NCBI GenBank assembly: GCA_016178945.1
Contig: JACOSH010000182.1
Coordinates: 1-38,488, forward strand
DNA length: 38,488 bases
Direction: 5' to 3'
DNA from: Acidobacteriota bacterium
Lineage (GTDB): Bacteria > Acidobacteriota > Terriglobia > Bryobacterales > Bryobacteraceae
Position numbers and translations under genes: made by a program. Numbering within the stretch: position 1 is the first letter of the stretch; every line of letters begins with the position of its first letter. A model generated the notes under the pieces. The model was given only the letters and a program-made list of their open reading frames with translations, searched no databases and was not told the origin of the DNA. Positions 10,353 through 19,022 of the stretch are shown one piece after another.

Positions 10353-11972
10353 TCACGCGGTCGTACCGACTTCGGAGTCTAATCCGAGGGCCTCAATCTC
10401 CATCTCCCGGATGCGGAACTTCTGCACCTTGCCGGTGACGGTCATGGGGAACGACTCGACGAAGCGGATATGCTGCGGGACCTTGAAGTGGGCGATGCGG
10501 CCGCGGCAGAACTCGCGGATCTCCTCTTCGGCGGCGGATTCGCCGGGCGCCAGGCGGATCCAGGCCAGCAGCACCTCGCCCAGCTTGCGGTCGGGCAGCC
10601 CGACTACGGCCACGTCGGCGATCTTGGGATGGGTAAAGAGGAACTCCTCGATCTCGCGGGGGTAGATGTTCTCTCCGCCGCGGATGATCATCTCCTTGGC
10701 GCGGCCGGTAATGTGAAAGTGACGGTCGGGACGCATGACCGCCAGGTCGCCGGTATGCAGCCAGCCCTCGGCGTCGATGGCGCGGCGGGTGGCTTCGGGC
10801 TCCTCGTCGTAGCCGGCCATCACCAGGTAGCCGCGCGTGCACAGCTCGCCTTGCTCGCCGATGGGAATGGTTTCTCCGTTGAGCGGCGAGACGATCTTGA
10901 CCTCGGTGTTGGGCATGGCGCAGCCGACGGTGCCGGCGCGCTGCTCGTTGGAGTCGTCCGGGGCGCTCATGGTGATGATCGGCGACGCCTCGGTCTGTCC
11001 ATAGACCACGCTCACCTGGGCGCCATGCATGTTCTCCTTCACGCGGCGCAACAGCTCGACCGGGCAGGGCGCGCCGCCCATCCAGGCGGCCCGCAGCGAG
11101 CGGAGGTCGAAATGGGCGAACTCCGGATGCTCCAGCTCGGCGATGAACATGGTGGGGACTCCCCCGACGATGGTCGCCCGCTCGGCGTGGATGGCCCCCA
11201 GCACCGCGCGCGCATCAAACTGCGCGGACGGAAGAACGACCGCGGCTCCGCGCAGCATGGCGGTCAGGACGGCGACCACGCAGCCCGCGCAGTGATACAG
11301 CGGAAACGGCGAGCAGATCCGGTCCTGCTCGGTGATGGATTGCCACAGGCCGGTCAGCCAGGCGTTGTTGAGCAGGCTGCGGTGCGTGAGAAGCACCCCT
11401 TTGGGCGATCCGGTGGTGCCCGAGGTGTACTGGATGTTGGTGGGGTCATCCGGCAAAACCGGCCGGGCCGGCAGATCCCTTCCGTTGGCGAGCATGCGCG
11501 GCCAGGAATCCGTTCCCAGCCAGATCACGTGCTCCAGCGCTAGATCCTGCCCCGCCCGGGCTTCCTCGAGGATGGCGCGGTAATCGGCCCGCGCGTCCTT
11601 CTCCCAGAGAAACAGCGCGCGCATGCGCGACTTCCTGAGCACGAAGCGCAGATCGTGCGAGCGATAGGCGGGGTTGACGTTGACCAGGATGAAGCCGGCG
11701 CGCGCGCAGGCCATCTGAAGCAGGACCCACTCCAGGCAGTTGCTGGACCAAATGCCCACGCGATCCAGCGGCGCGAGGCCCAGCCCGGCCAGACCGCGCG
11801 CGGTCCGTTCCACCTCCCGGTCGAGCTCGCTCCAGCAGAGCCGCGTGTTCTGGTGGCGGACAATCAGCGCTTCGTGATCGGGAAAGCGCGCCACGGTCTC
11901 GGCCAAGGCCTGGCCGATGGTCTTGTCCAGGAGGGGCTCTTCCGGACCGCGAACACAGCTCAATTCACTCAT
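10353..11972 (-). CDS. AMP-dependent acyl-CoA synthetase (fatty-acyl-CoA ligase family)
   Basis: 539 residues of the ANL superfamily. The P-loop-like motif YTSGTTGSPKG is at 182-192, YGQTEASPI at about 325, the hinge-region GWLHTGDLAVM, then GRAKEMIIRGGENIYPREIE, and VTGKVQKF with the C-terminal catalytic Lys. It activates a carboxylic acid with ATP and CoA; medium- or long-chain fatty acid is most likely by overall similarity, but chain length is not readable. The ATG at 11972 follows GGGGG at about 7 nt and begins 11 nt after the stop of the URO-D-like gene on the same strand, so the two are probably co-transcribed. An in-frame TTG at 11987 would overlap that stop and is less likely. Confidence 0.9.
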   Translation of the reverse strand: MSELSCVRGPEEPLLDKTIGQALAETVARFPDHEALIVRHQNTRLCWSELDREVERTARGLAGLGLAPLDRVGIWSSNCLEWVLLQMACARAGFILVNVNPAYRSHDLRFVLRKSRMRALFLWEKDARADYRAILEEARAGQDLALEHVIWLGTDSWPRMLANGRDLPARPVLPDDPTNIQYTSGTTGSPKGVLLTHRSLLNNAWLTGLWQSITEQDRICSPFPLYHCAGCVVAVLTAMLRGAAVVLPSAQFDARAVLGAIHAERATIVGGVPTMFIAELEHPEFAHFDLRSLRAAWMGGAPCPVELLRRVKENMHGAQVSVVYGQTEASPIITMSAPDDSNEQRAGTVGCAMPNTEVKIVSPLNGETIPIGEQGELCTRGYLVMAGYDEEPEATRRAIDAEGWLHTGDLAVMRPDRHFHITGRAKEMIIRGGENIYPREIEEFLFTHPKIADVAVVGLPDRKLGEVLLAWIRLAPGESAAEEEIREFCRGRIAHFKVPQHIRFVESFPMTVTGKVQKFRIREMEIEALGLDSEVGTTA

Positions 11973-11983
11973 GGAGCCCCCTA

Positions 11984-12931
11984 TCAAGCGCCCAGCAGCT
12001 TGGTCAACGGCAACAACTCCTCATCCTTGGTGTCGTTGGGCACCGAACAGCCCGGCGACAGGATAAAGCGTTTTCCCGCGGCCTGGCGCGCCTCCTCCCA
12101 CTGGCGCTTGAGATCCGCGCGGGACAGCTTGCGGTAGTTCGCCTCGTCGATGCCGCCCATCAGCACGCCCGTGTACTTGTCGCGTACCCGCTGAATCGGA
12201 ACGCCCGTGCCGTGCCGCGAGTAGTTGATCGCCGCCGCCGGCCAGCCTTTGTAGAACAGGTCCAGATAGACCTTGTCTCCGTGGAGATGCAGGACGTTGA
12301 GGGGCGCGGAGGCGACCGCATCCAGCACCATCTTGTCGAACGGCTGGCTGAAGCGGGCGTAGTCGGCCCGGGACAGTATGCCGTCCTGCGCGTTGGCGAT
12401 GGCCAGGAAGATGCCCGAGGCTCCCGCGGCCACCGCGCGCCGGGCATGATTGGCCTCCGAGCGGGCAATCGCCTCCAGGGCATCGAGCAGCGCTTGCGGC
12501 TTCTCGGCTTTCAGTTTCAGGACTTCTTCCTTCGAGGACAGCTTCTCGGCGACATTCCAGGGGTTGAAGATGGTCTCGACGAAGTGCTTGGAGCCGGCCA
12601 GCCCGTCGCGGATCAGCTCCAGCGCGCGGATCTGCTGGGGAAAGGGGTTTTCCACGGCGCGCAGCGCGTGCCAGGGGCCGGCGGGCTTGGGATAGGCGTA
12701 ATCGCTCATGACCTTGACCAGGTCGGTGCGGAACTTGCGCTGGAAGTCGAGCGTGGACTGCGCGTGGCGCTCGCCGGGCAGTTTGTCGTCGAGAAAGTGA
12801 TACCAGTAGGTGAAGGGCGGCCGGTCGAGGTCCTCTCCGCGCAGGGCGCGGTCGAGCCGCTCCCGGGACGAGAGGCGCGCGCCGCGGGCGGCCAGCGCGG
12901 GCGTGAGGAGAAAGGATCGGCGGGAGAGCAT
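11984..12931 (-). CDS. Uroporphyrinogen decarboxylase-like (URO-D fold) protein with Tat-type leader
   Basis: 315 residues. The N-terminus LSRRSFLLTPALAARG looks like a twin-arginine leader, though short and with a weak hydrophobic core. The body matches the URO-D/methyltransferase TIM-barrel family: SRERLDRALRGEDLDRPPF at the start, LNVLHLHGDKVYLD in the middle (the position of the family's metal or ligand loop) and RFILSPGCSVPNDT near the C-terminus. That last segment corresponds to the GGC..P.DTP motif that binds metal in corrinoid-linked methyltransferases of this fold. True haem HemE is cytosolic and its N-terminal substrate Args are not evident, so it is probably not HemE. TAATAT lies 6 nt before the ATG, with no SD. 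Co-directional with the acyl-CoA synthetase. Confidence 0.75.
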   Translation of the reverse strand: MLSRRSFLLTPALAARGARLSSRERLDRALRGEDLDRPPFTYWYHFLDDKLPGERHAQSTLDFQRKFRTDLVKVMSDYAYPKPAGPWHALRAVENPFPQQIRALELIRDGLAGSKHFVETIFNPWNVAEKLSSKEEVLKLKAEKPQALLDALEAIARSEANHARRAVAAGASGIFLAIANAQDGILSRADYARFSQPFDKMVLDAVASAPLNVLHLHGDKVYLDLFYKGWPAAAINYSRHGTGVPIQRVRDKYTGVLMGGIDEANYRKLSRADLKRQWEEARQAAGKRFILSPGCSVPNDTKDEELLPLTKLLGA

Positions 12932-12979
12932 GTTTTGATATTACGATAGCTGAAAGGGGGGCGGGGCCGCAAGCCAGAA

Positions 12980-13088
12980 CGCAAAAAGGCAAAAGGCAAA
13001 AGGCAAAAATCAAAAGGCAAAAGTGATTAGGTGTTCTTCCTAATTCCTTTTGCCTTTTGCCTTTTGATTTTTGCCTTTTGCCTTTTTG
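12980..13088. repeat. Second near-palindromic (GGCAAAA)n element
   Basis: It has the same structure as the element at 10231-10340, including the identical centre GTGATTAGGTGTTCTTCCTA and the ATC interruption. It carries one unit fewer on the inner left arm and one more on the right, as expected from slippage of a 7-bp unit. It lies just downstream of glmS (stop at 13096) and upstream of the URO-D-like gene, so it would terminate glmS transcription. Confidence 0.8.
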
Positions 13089-13095
13089 TGTTCCT

Positions 13096-14949
<1,854 letters not shown>

Positions 14950-14968
14950 AGATTGAAAGGAGGCTGAA

Positions 14969-15214
14969 TCACTCGATGAGCTCGAACCGGTACTCTTCGA
15001 TGACCGGATTGGCCAGAACGTCGCGGGCCATGGCGTCGATCTGGCGCCGCGCTTCTTCCGGGCTCAGGCCGTCCGACAGGGCGATCTCGAAGTACTTGCC
15101 CTGACGAACGCCGGCGACCCCGTGATAGCCCAGTCCGTTGAGGGCCGACTGTACGGTCTGGCCTTGGGGATCGAGAACCGTGGTCTTGAAAGAGACGAAC
15201 ACTCGAGCCTTCAT
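14969..15214 (-). CDS. purS: Phosphoribosylformylglycinamidine synthase subunit PurS
   Basis: 81 residues, the normal PurS size. Recognisable features are [20 protein letters not shown] near the start (family pattern V...K..VLDPQG), [20 protein letters not shown] (LG...V..VR.GK) and the ending [11 protein letters not shown]. PurS is the small subunit of the three-part FGAM synthase with PurQ and PurL; neither is in the window, so purS is separated from them here and paired with glmS. A TATAAT (15230-15225) lies 10 nt before the ATG without an SD. Confidence 0.95.
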   Translation of the reverse strand: MKARVFVSFKTTVLDPQGQTVQSALNGLGYHGVAGVRQGKYFEIALSDGLSPEEARRQIDAMARDVLANPVIEEYRFELIE

Positions 15215-15224
15215 CGCTGTTTCA

Positions 15225-15230
15225 ATTATA
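15225..15230 (-). promoter_or_regulatory. -10 hexamer TATAAT of purS-glmS
   Basis: A perfect TATAAT on the minus strand, 10 nt before the purS ATG. The best -35 candidate (GGACAG-like, about 19 nt upstream) is weak. A near-leaderless transcript is implied. Confidence 0.5.
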
Positions 15231-15291
15231 GGACGATTGGGCGGAGGGCTGTCCGGCGGAGGGGATAGGGAAGTACTAGGAGAGCGAGGGG

Positions 15292-15329
15292 AAGGCCAAA
15301 AGGCAAGAGTGAGATGGTGGCTTCGCGTC
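15292..15329. repeat. Degenerate half copy of the GGCAAAA repeat
   Basis: AAGGCCAAAAGGCAAGAGTG followed by AGATGGTGGCTTCGCG parallels the 3' half of the element at 6925-7010 (AAAAGGCAAAAGGG, ATTAGGTGGGCTTCGCC). It sits between the divergent purS and antitoxin genes. The match is by eye and short. Confidence 0.4.
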
Positions 15330-15362
15330 AGGAGCGCGGCGCTACTGGGCTATGATGAGGGT

Positions 15363-15638
15363 ATGGCTCAAGTTCACATCACGGAGGCCGAAGCGGCGAG
15401 GGACTTCAGAGCCTTGCTCGAAAAGGTTCGTCAAGGAGCAGAGGTCATCATCGAGGAAGACGCCCGGCCCATTGCGGTCATCAAGCCCGTGCCGCGAACG
15501 GGACGAATGATCTCCGAGTGCATCGCTCTCGCCAAAGCGCACGGATCAAGAGCGACTCTCACTGAGGACTTCGCCCGAGACATCGAAGAGGCCATCAAGA
15601 GCCACAAAGAACCATGGAATCCTCCCTCCTGGGACTGA
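15363..15638 (+). CDS. Phd/YefM-type antitoxin
   Basis: 91 residues. The N-terminal half HITEAEAARDFRALLEKVRQ and then EVIIEEDARPIAVIKPV is the Phd/YefM DNA-binding fold pattern (a start like V..tEA...F..LL..V..G..v.I...g.PvAvl.P). The acidic/basic C-terminus (FARDIEEAIKSHKEPWNPPS) is the usual toxin-binding tail. It would neutralise the PIN toxin encoded 3' and repress its own promoter. The ATG at 15363 has GAGG close upstream. Its last 25 nt overlap the toxin gene, so translation is coupled. The toxin frame is broken, leaving this antitoxin possibly without a partner. Confidence 0.83.
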   Translation: MAQVHITEAEAARDFRALLEKVRQGAEVIIEEDARPIAVIKPVPRTGRMISECIALAKAHGSRATLTEDFARDIEEAIKSHKEPWNPPSWD

Positions 15639-16041
15639 TCCTCGATACCAGCGTTCTAGTTGCGGGGGAGCGACGAGGCTTGACTGTCGACCAGCTTCTG
15701 GAAGAAGTCGAAGGCGCCGCCGGAAAGGTGGAGATCGCGGTGTCGGTCATCACAATTGCCGAGTTGGTTCACGGGTATTACCGCGCCCAAACGCCAGAGA
15801 CGCGCCAGCGCCGGAGAGAGTTCATCGACGAGTTGAAGCGGAGTGTTCCCGTGCATCCTATCACGGAAAGGCAAGCGAAATCATCGGCAGGCTCGGAGCT
15901 GAGCAAGCGGCCCGAGGCATCGCGCTACCGTTTGACGATCTGCTGATCGGAGCGTCGGCGCTCGAGCAAGGATACGCCGTGGGGACGGGCAACCTTCGGC
16001 ATTTCGAGAAGATCCCGGGTCTGGTTGTGAAGCGGCTGTGA
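15614..16041 (+). pseudogene. VapC-type PIN-domain toxin gene with a one-base frameshift
   Basis: The first frame gives GLILDTSVLVAGERRG and TIAELVHGYYRAQTPETR up to PVHPITERQA. A second frame then continues EIIGRLGAEQAARGIALPFD, DLLIGASALEQGY and TGNLRHFEKIPGL to a stop at 16039-16041. Restoring one G after 15877 (GCG-AAA to GCG-GAA) rejoins them seamlessly into a full-length PIN nuclease of about 142 residues. All acidic site regions are present (LDTS, AELVHG, PFDDLLI, TGN). As written, translation stops at 15944-15946 and the catalytic C-terminal half is lost. Either a true recent inactivation or a sequencing error; otherwise there is no decay. Confidence 0.85.
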
Positions 16042-16049
16042 TTGCTACC

Positions 16050-17087
16050 TCACCTTGTGCACTCGACGTTGCGGCCGTGGTAGCCGGCCTTGGCGATGCG
16101 TTTGCGGCTCCCGCCCGGCCAGAGGGTCAGATGCACGTCGGCTTCGTTTTCGCCGGGCTCCATGCTCAGCCAGGCCAGGGGCGAGTCGTTCGTGGCCCGT
16201 TCTCCCGCCTCATTGAGGATTCGAGAGAGTTGGTCGCGAGCCGGGTCATCCAGGTAAGGGAGCACGATGGAGTGGAAAACTACCGTCGCGCTCCCGTTCG
16301 GCAGGCTCGCCAGTTCGCTTTCGAGCCAATCGACCGCATTCGCGCGGCGGATCACGGCCGGCATGGTGCGAGCCACCTCGATCGCCCTCGACAGCACGCG
16401 AAATCGCTCCATCTGATCGGGCCAGACGAAGGATAACAGCGTGAGCCTTCCATCCTCCGACGCCGGATCGATCGGATTCAAGTCGCAGGCGGTCCTTTCG
16501 GTGACGCAAACGGCCTGGCCTAGCGGCGGGGGATCGCCCAGGAAGGGGTCGCGGAACACCACGGGGGAGTCCGGAGGTCCCCACGCGCCGCGAGAGGTTT
16601 CATAGCGGTAACAATCCCAGCGCAGATTCAACCCCGCGCTGCAGCCGATTTCGAGCAGCCGCAGCGGCAGCGCCGTCCGGCGCGCAATCTCCAGGAATCC
16701 CGGCAGCAACGCGCAGCAGCGCGCCACTTCGTTGGTCTGCACGGTTTGAGGAACGCCGTTCCGCAACAGATCGCCGTGCTCTTCCAGCACCCGCACGAAC
16801 GCCGTCCAGGCCGCCTGCGAATCGGCGGTTCCCCCAACGGACGGATAGTACCGCGCGAGGCCGGGCGCGCGCCCTTCGAGCACCAGGCGATGCACCGCCC
16901 CGGGAAATCGCAGCGTCAGGGAGCGAGGAGAATCTTCGGAGTGAGACTCAAGCAGGCTCCACGAGATGCCGGAGGAGTCCACGTCCCCGGCGATACGCAG
17001 CATGATCGCGTGGTACAACGGCGAACCAAGCCGTTCGCACCAGCCCGCCTGCTCGCGGAACGCCTTCACCAATTCCAGCCGGTCCAT
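16050..17087 (-). CDS. DUF2332 family protein (methyltransferase-like fold)
   Basis: 345 residues. The central LRLLEIGCSAGLNLRWDCY resembles a SAM-binding glycine-rich loop and is the hallmark I recall for DUF2332. Other family-like segments are EQAGWCERLGSPLYHAIM near the start, TNEVARCCALLPGFLEIAR before the loop, and FHSIVLPYLDDPARDQL and LTLWPGGSRKRIAKAGYHGR towards the end. The function is unknown and methyl transfer has not been shown. The ATG at 17087 is 8 nt after GAGG and is preferred to the GTG at 17093. Its 3' end faces the toxin gene, 8 nt apart. Confidence 0.85.
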   Translation of the reverse strand: MDRLELVKAFREQAGWCERLGSPLYHAIMLRIAGDVDSSGISWSLLESHSEDSPRSLTLRFPGAVHRLVLEGRAPGLARYYPSVGGTADSQAAWTAFVRVLEEHGDLLRNGVPQTVQTNEVARCCALLPGFLEIARRTALPLRLLEIGCSAGLNLRWDCYRYETSRGAWGPPDSPVVFRDPFLGDPPPLGQAVCVTERTACDLNPIDPASEDGRLTLLSFVWPDQMERFRVLSRAIEVARTMPAVIRRANAVDWLESELASLPNGSATVVFHSIVLPYLDDPARDQLSRILNEAGERATNDSPLAWLSMEPGENEADVHLTLWPGGSRKRIAKAGYHGRNVECTR

Positions 17088-17143
17088 TCCCACATCCTCG
17101 CACGGTTTGCGGCAGCGGAACCCGTGATACGATGGGCCTGGGT

Positions 17144-17626
17144 ATGAATCGACGCGAGCTGATCCTGCTGGGGGCGGCGGCGCCGGTTTCGATCGGCGCC
17201 CAAACGGCGCCGTGGAAACCGTTGTTGTTTGACGCCCACCAGAACGAAACCGTGATCGCCCTGACCGAGCTGATCATCCCGGCGACCGATACTCCCGGAG
17301 CCAAGGCCGCGCTGGTGAACCGGCACCTGGACAAACAGTTGCACGATGGCCCGGTGGAACGGCAGCAGCAGTTTCTGGAAGGACTGGCCGGCCTGGATGG
17401 CCAAGCCATCCGCCGGCACGGGCATCCCTTCGTGCGGTGTACCCGCGGCCAGCAGTCGGGACTGCTCGAAGGGCTGGAAACGGAGGGCAACCGCTTCTTT
17501 GGGCTGGCCAAGCGCGCCACGGCGGAGATCTATTACGCTACCGAGATCGGGTTCAAAGAGCTCAATAAGGATGGGCGCGTACCGGCGGGGTTCGCGTGCA
17601 CCCATCCGGAGCATCGCGCGGGCTAG
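17144..17626 (+). CDS. Gluconate 2-dehydrogenase subunit 3-like protein, orphan
   Basis: 160 residues. A short twin-arginine-like leader NRRELILLGAAAPVSIGAQ is followed by ALTELIIPATDTPGAKAALV, the typical opening of the gluconate 2-dehydrogenase subunit 3 family (L..LI.P.TDTPGA..A.V). The C-terminal YYATEIGFKELNKDGRVPAG is also family-like. In other genomes this small subunit sits beside a GMC-type flavoprotein and escorts it through Tat; no such partner is present here. TACGAT lies 10 nt before the ATG. The stop codon TAG shares the palindrome CTAG (17623-17626) with the stop of the convergent anti-sigma gene. Confidence 0.82.
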   Translation: MNRRELILLGAAAPVSIGAQTAPWKPLLFDAHQNETVIALTELIIPATDTPGAKAALVNRHLDKQLHDGPVERQQQFLEGLAGLDGQAIRRHGHPFVRCTRGQQSGLLEGLETEGNRFFGLAKRATAEIYYATEIGFKELNKDGRVPAGFACTHPEHRAG

Positions 17627-18039
17627 TCGTCCGGCTGCGCGGTGTCGAGGCGCAGCAGCACCGCCAGGGAACCGGCGCCAGTCAAACCGATGGCCACGGC
17701 CAAGGCCAACACCCCGAGGCCTTGCGATAAAAGGCGGAGTTGCGGCAGGTACCAGGCGGCGGCCGCCGCCAGCGCCGACGCGCCCAGGACATTGAGCAGG
17801 TCGGGAACTAGCTCCAGGAATCGCGAGCGTGACTCGGACTCGATCCGGCGGCGCAACGCCGGCCGGAACGAGGGAGACAAAGCCAGCCGGGGAAGGGCCT
17901 CCTCGAGGATGCGATCCAGGCGGCGTTGCGCGGCGAAGAATTCGCGGCAGGCGGCGCAACCCTCGAGGTGGGCATCGAGCTCGCCCGTTCGCTTTCCCGC
18001 AAGCATTTCTTCTTCGAACTTCGCGCACTCCATGACCAT
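17623..18039 (-). CDS. Zinc-finger anti-sigma factor (membrane)
   Basis: 138 residues. An N-terminal zf-HC2-type module has an early Cys (MECAKFEEEM) and HLEGCAACREFF, giving the H-x3-C-x2-C zinc-binding pattern of anti-sigma factors. A basic/amphipathic segment follows, then two hydrophobic stretches (LGASALAAAAAWYLP and LGVLALAVAIGLTGAGSLAV) that probably anchor it in the inner membrane. It begins 4 nt after the stop of the ECF sigma gene, the classic sigma/anti-sigma arrangement, so it should sequester that sigma factor. The ATG at 18039 has AAGG 8 nt upstream; an in-frame ATG at 18033 is possible. Confidence 0.88.
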   Translation of the reverse strand: MVMECAKFEEEMLAGKRTGELDAHLEGCAACREFFAAQRRLDRILEEALPRLALSPSFRPALRRRIESESRSRFLELVPDLLNVLGASALAAAAAWYLPQLRLLSQGLGVLALAVAIGLTGAGSLAVLLRLDTAQPDD

Positions 18040-18043
18040 AACT

Positions 18044-18553
18044 CTACCTTAGTCTGTCCGCCAGCGCCCGGCGCGCGCGGTGCAGATGGCTCTTCACCGT
18101 TCCCACCGGCATGTCCAGCAGGGCGGCGACGTCATCATACGATTTCTCTTGCAGGTAGAACAGCGCCAGAACCTGTCGCTGGACCTCCGGCAACTCCTCC
18201 ATATGCCTGCGCACGTCCAGGTACCCGGAGTCCGGCTGGCTGGCCGAGGCGGTCCGCGCCGCCGGCTCCTCCAAAGTCACAGTGACGCGCAACCGGCGAT
18301 AGCGAATCTGCGAGAGACAGGTGTTGCGCGCAATGGCGTAGAGCCAGGTGGAAAGAGAGGCCTGACCGTTGTAGCCGGGAAGCGCGCGCCAGATCTTCAA
18401 GAAGACCTCCTGGGCGGTTTCCTCGGCCAGGCCGGGGTCGCGCAGCATCGCCACCGCCAGCCGGAACACCTTGTGCCGGTACCGATCCACCAACTGTTCC
18501 AGGGCTTCGTCATAGCGCCGTTCCGACAGGAGCTGCTGGATGTCTTGATCCAT
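18044..18553 (-). CDS. ECF-type RNA polymerase sigma factor
   Basis: 169 residues. Region 2 is visible as LVDRYRHKVFRLAVAMLRDP, AEETAQEVFLKIWRAL and LSTWLYAIARNTCLSQIRYR. Region 4 is visible as ELPEVQRQVLALFYLQEKSY and ALLDMPVGTVKSHLHRARRA. There is no long C-terminal extension. Its gene is followed at 4 nt by the anti-sigma gene. The promoter-like element in front of it (18593-18563) is repeated in mirror image in front of the divergent gene at 18654, suggesting this sigma drives both. The -10-like box ends 9 nt before the ATG at 18553, so the mRNA would be leaderless or nearly so; no alternative start exists before the conserved region. Confidence 0.93.
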   Translation of the reverse strand: MDQDIQQLLSERRYDEALEQLVDRYRHKVFRLAVAMLRDPGLAEETAQEVFLKIWRALPGYNGQASLSTWLYAIARNTCLSQIRYRRLRVTVTLEEPAARTASASQPDSGYLDVRRHMEELPEVQRQVLALFYLQEKSYDDVAALLDMPVGTVKSHLHRARRALADRLR

Positions 18554-18562
18554 CCGGTTCTC

Positions 18563-18633
18563 TTGATACTCGCGAACCGGCGCGACTGTTGCAAGAAAAG
18601 TCTGCAACCTCATTGCCGGGCGAGGAGTATCAA
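18563..18633. promoter_or_regulatory. Mirror-image pair of ECF-type promoters between sigma gene and divergent gene
   Basis: TGCAAC-N16-GAGTATCAA reads rightward at 18603-18633 and again leftward at 18593-18563. Both copies have identical spacing and a GCCGG at the same offset within the spacer. The whole structure is therefore two nested inverted repeats with a common centre at 18598. An AAC-containing -35 and a well-defined -10 about 16 nt away are typical of ECF promoters. The rightward copy is followed by GGAGG and the ATG at 18654; the leftward copy by the sigma ATG at 18553. Alternatively it is a large operator. Confidence 0.72.
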
Positions 18634-18653
18634 CGGACGGAGGCAGAGACGAA

Positions 18654-19022
18654 ATGGAGATCGCGATTGTTATCGTGGCGCTGCTGGCGCTTTTCGGTTT
18701 CCGGCAGTGGTTGCGCCACCAGCGGCGGGTCCTGGTCCACAAGGAGCGGCTGGCGGCGATCGAGAAGGGCATCGAGCTGCCGCCCTTGCAGGAGGAGCAG
18801 AGGCAGGCCGGAGTTAACGTGCAGCGGCTGCTGCTGTTCGGCGGGCTGGTCTGGATGGCGATCGGCATCGGCGCGCTGGCGGTGCTGAGCGTGGTGCTGG
18901 CCGATCCGCTCGGCAACCAGGGGAAAGCGCCGTGGGGCCTGTCGCTGGTGGGGCTGATCCCGATCCTGGTCGGGATGGCCCATCTGATCACCTACTATGT
19001 GGACCGCAAGGGCCGGCTCTGA
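18654..19022 (+). CDS. Small membrane protein of unknown function (DUF6249-like)
   Basis: 122 residues. An N-terminal helix (EIAIVIVALLALFGFRQWL) is followed by a cytoplasmic basic segment with VHKERLAAIEKGIELPPLQE. Two more helices follow (LLLFGGLVWMAIGIGALAVL and LSLVGLIPILVGMAHLITYY). The (H)KERLAAIEKG.ELP motif occurs in many small bacterial membrane proteins next to ECF sigma/anti-sigma genes; I recall the DUF6249 label but am not sure. GGAGG lies 10 nt before the ATG. Its promoter mirrors that of the sigma gene, so it is probably a regulon member. Confidence 0.65.
   Translation: MEIAIVIVALLALFGFRQWLRHQRRVLVHKERLAAIEKGIELPPLQEEQRQAGVNVQRLLLFGGLVWMAIGIGALAVLSVVLADPLGNQGKAPWGLSLVGLIPILVGMAHLITYYVDRKGRL

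Noticed and set aside
14950-14968. CCTCCTTTC (anti-Shine-Dalgarno-like) just before the glmS ATG
   Set aside because: It equals the 16S 3' end sense sequence, but a 9-mer in a short gap can be chance and no mechanism is evident; the plus-strand GGAGG it creates leads only to a 40-codon antisense frame inside purS.
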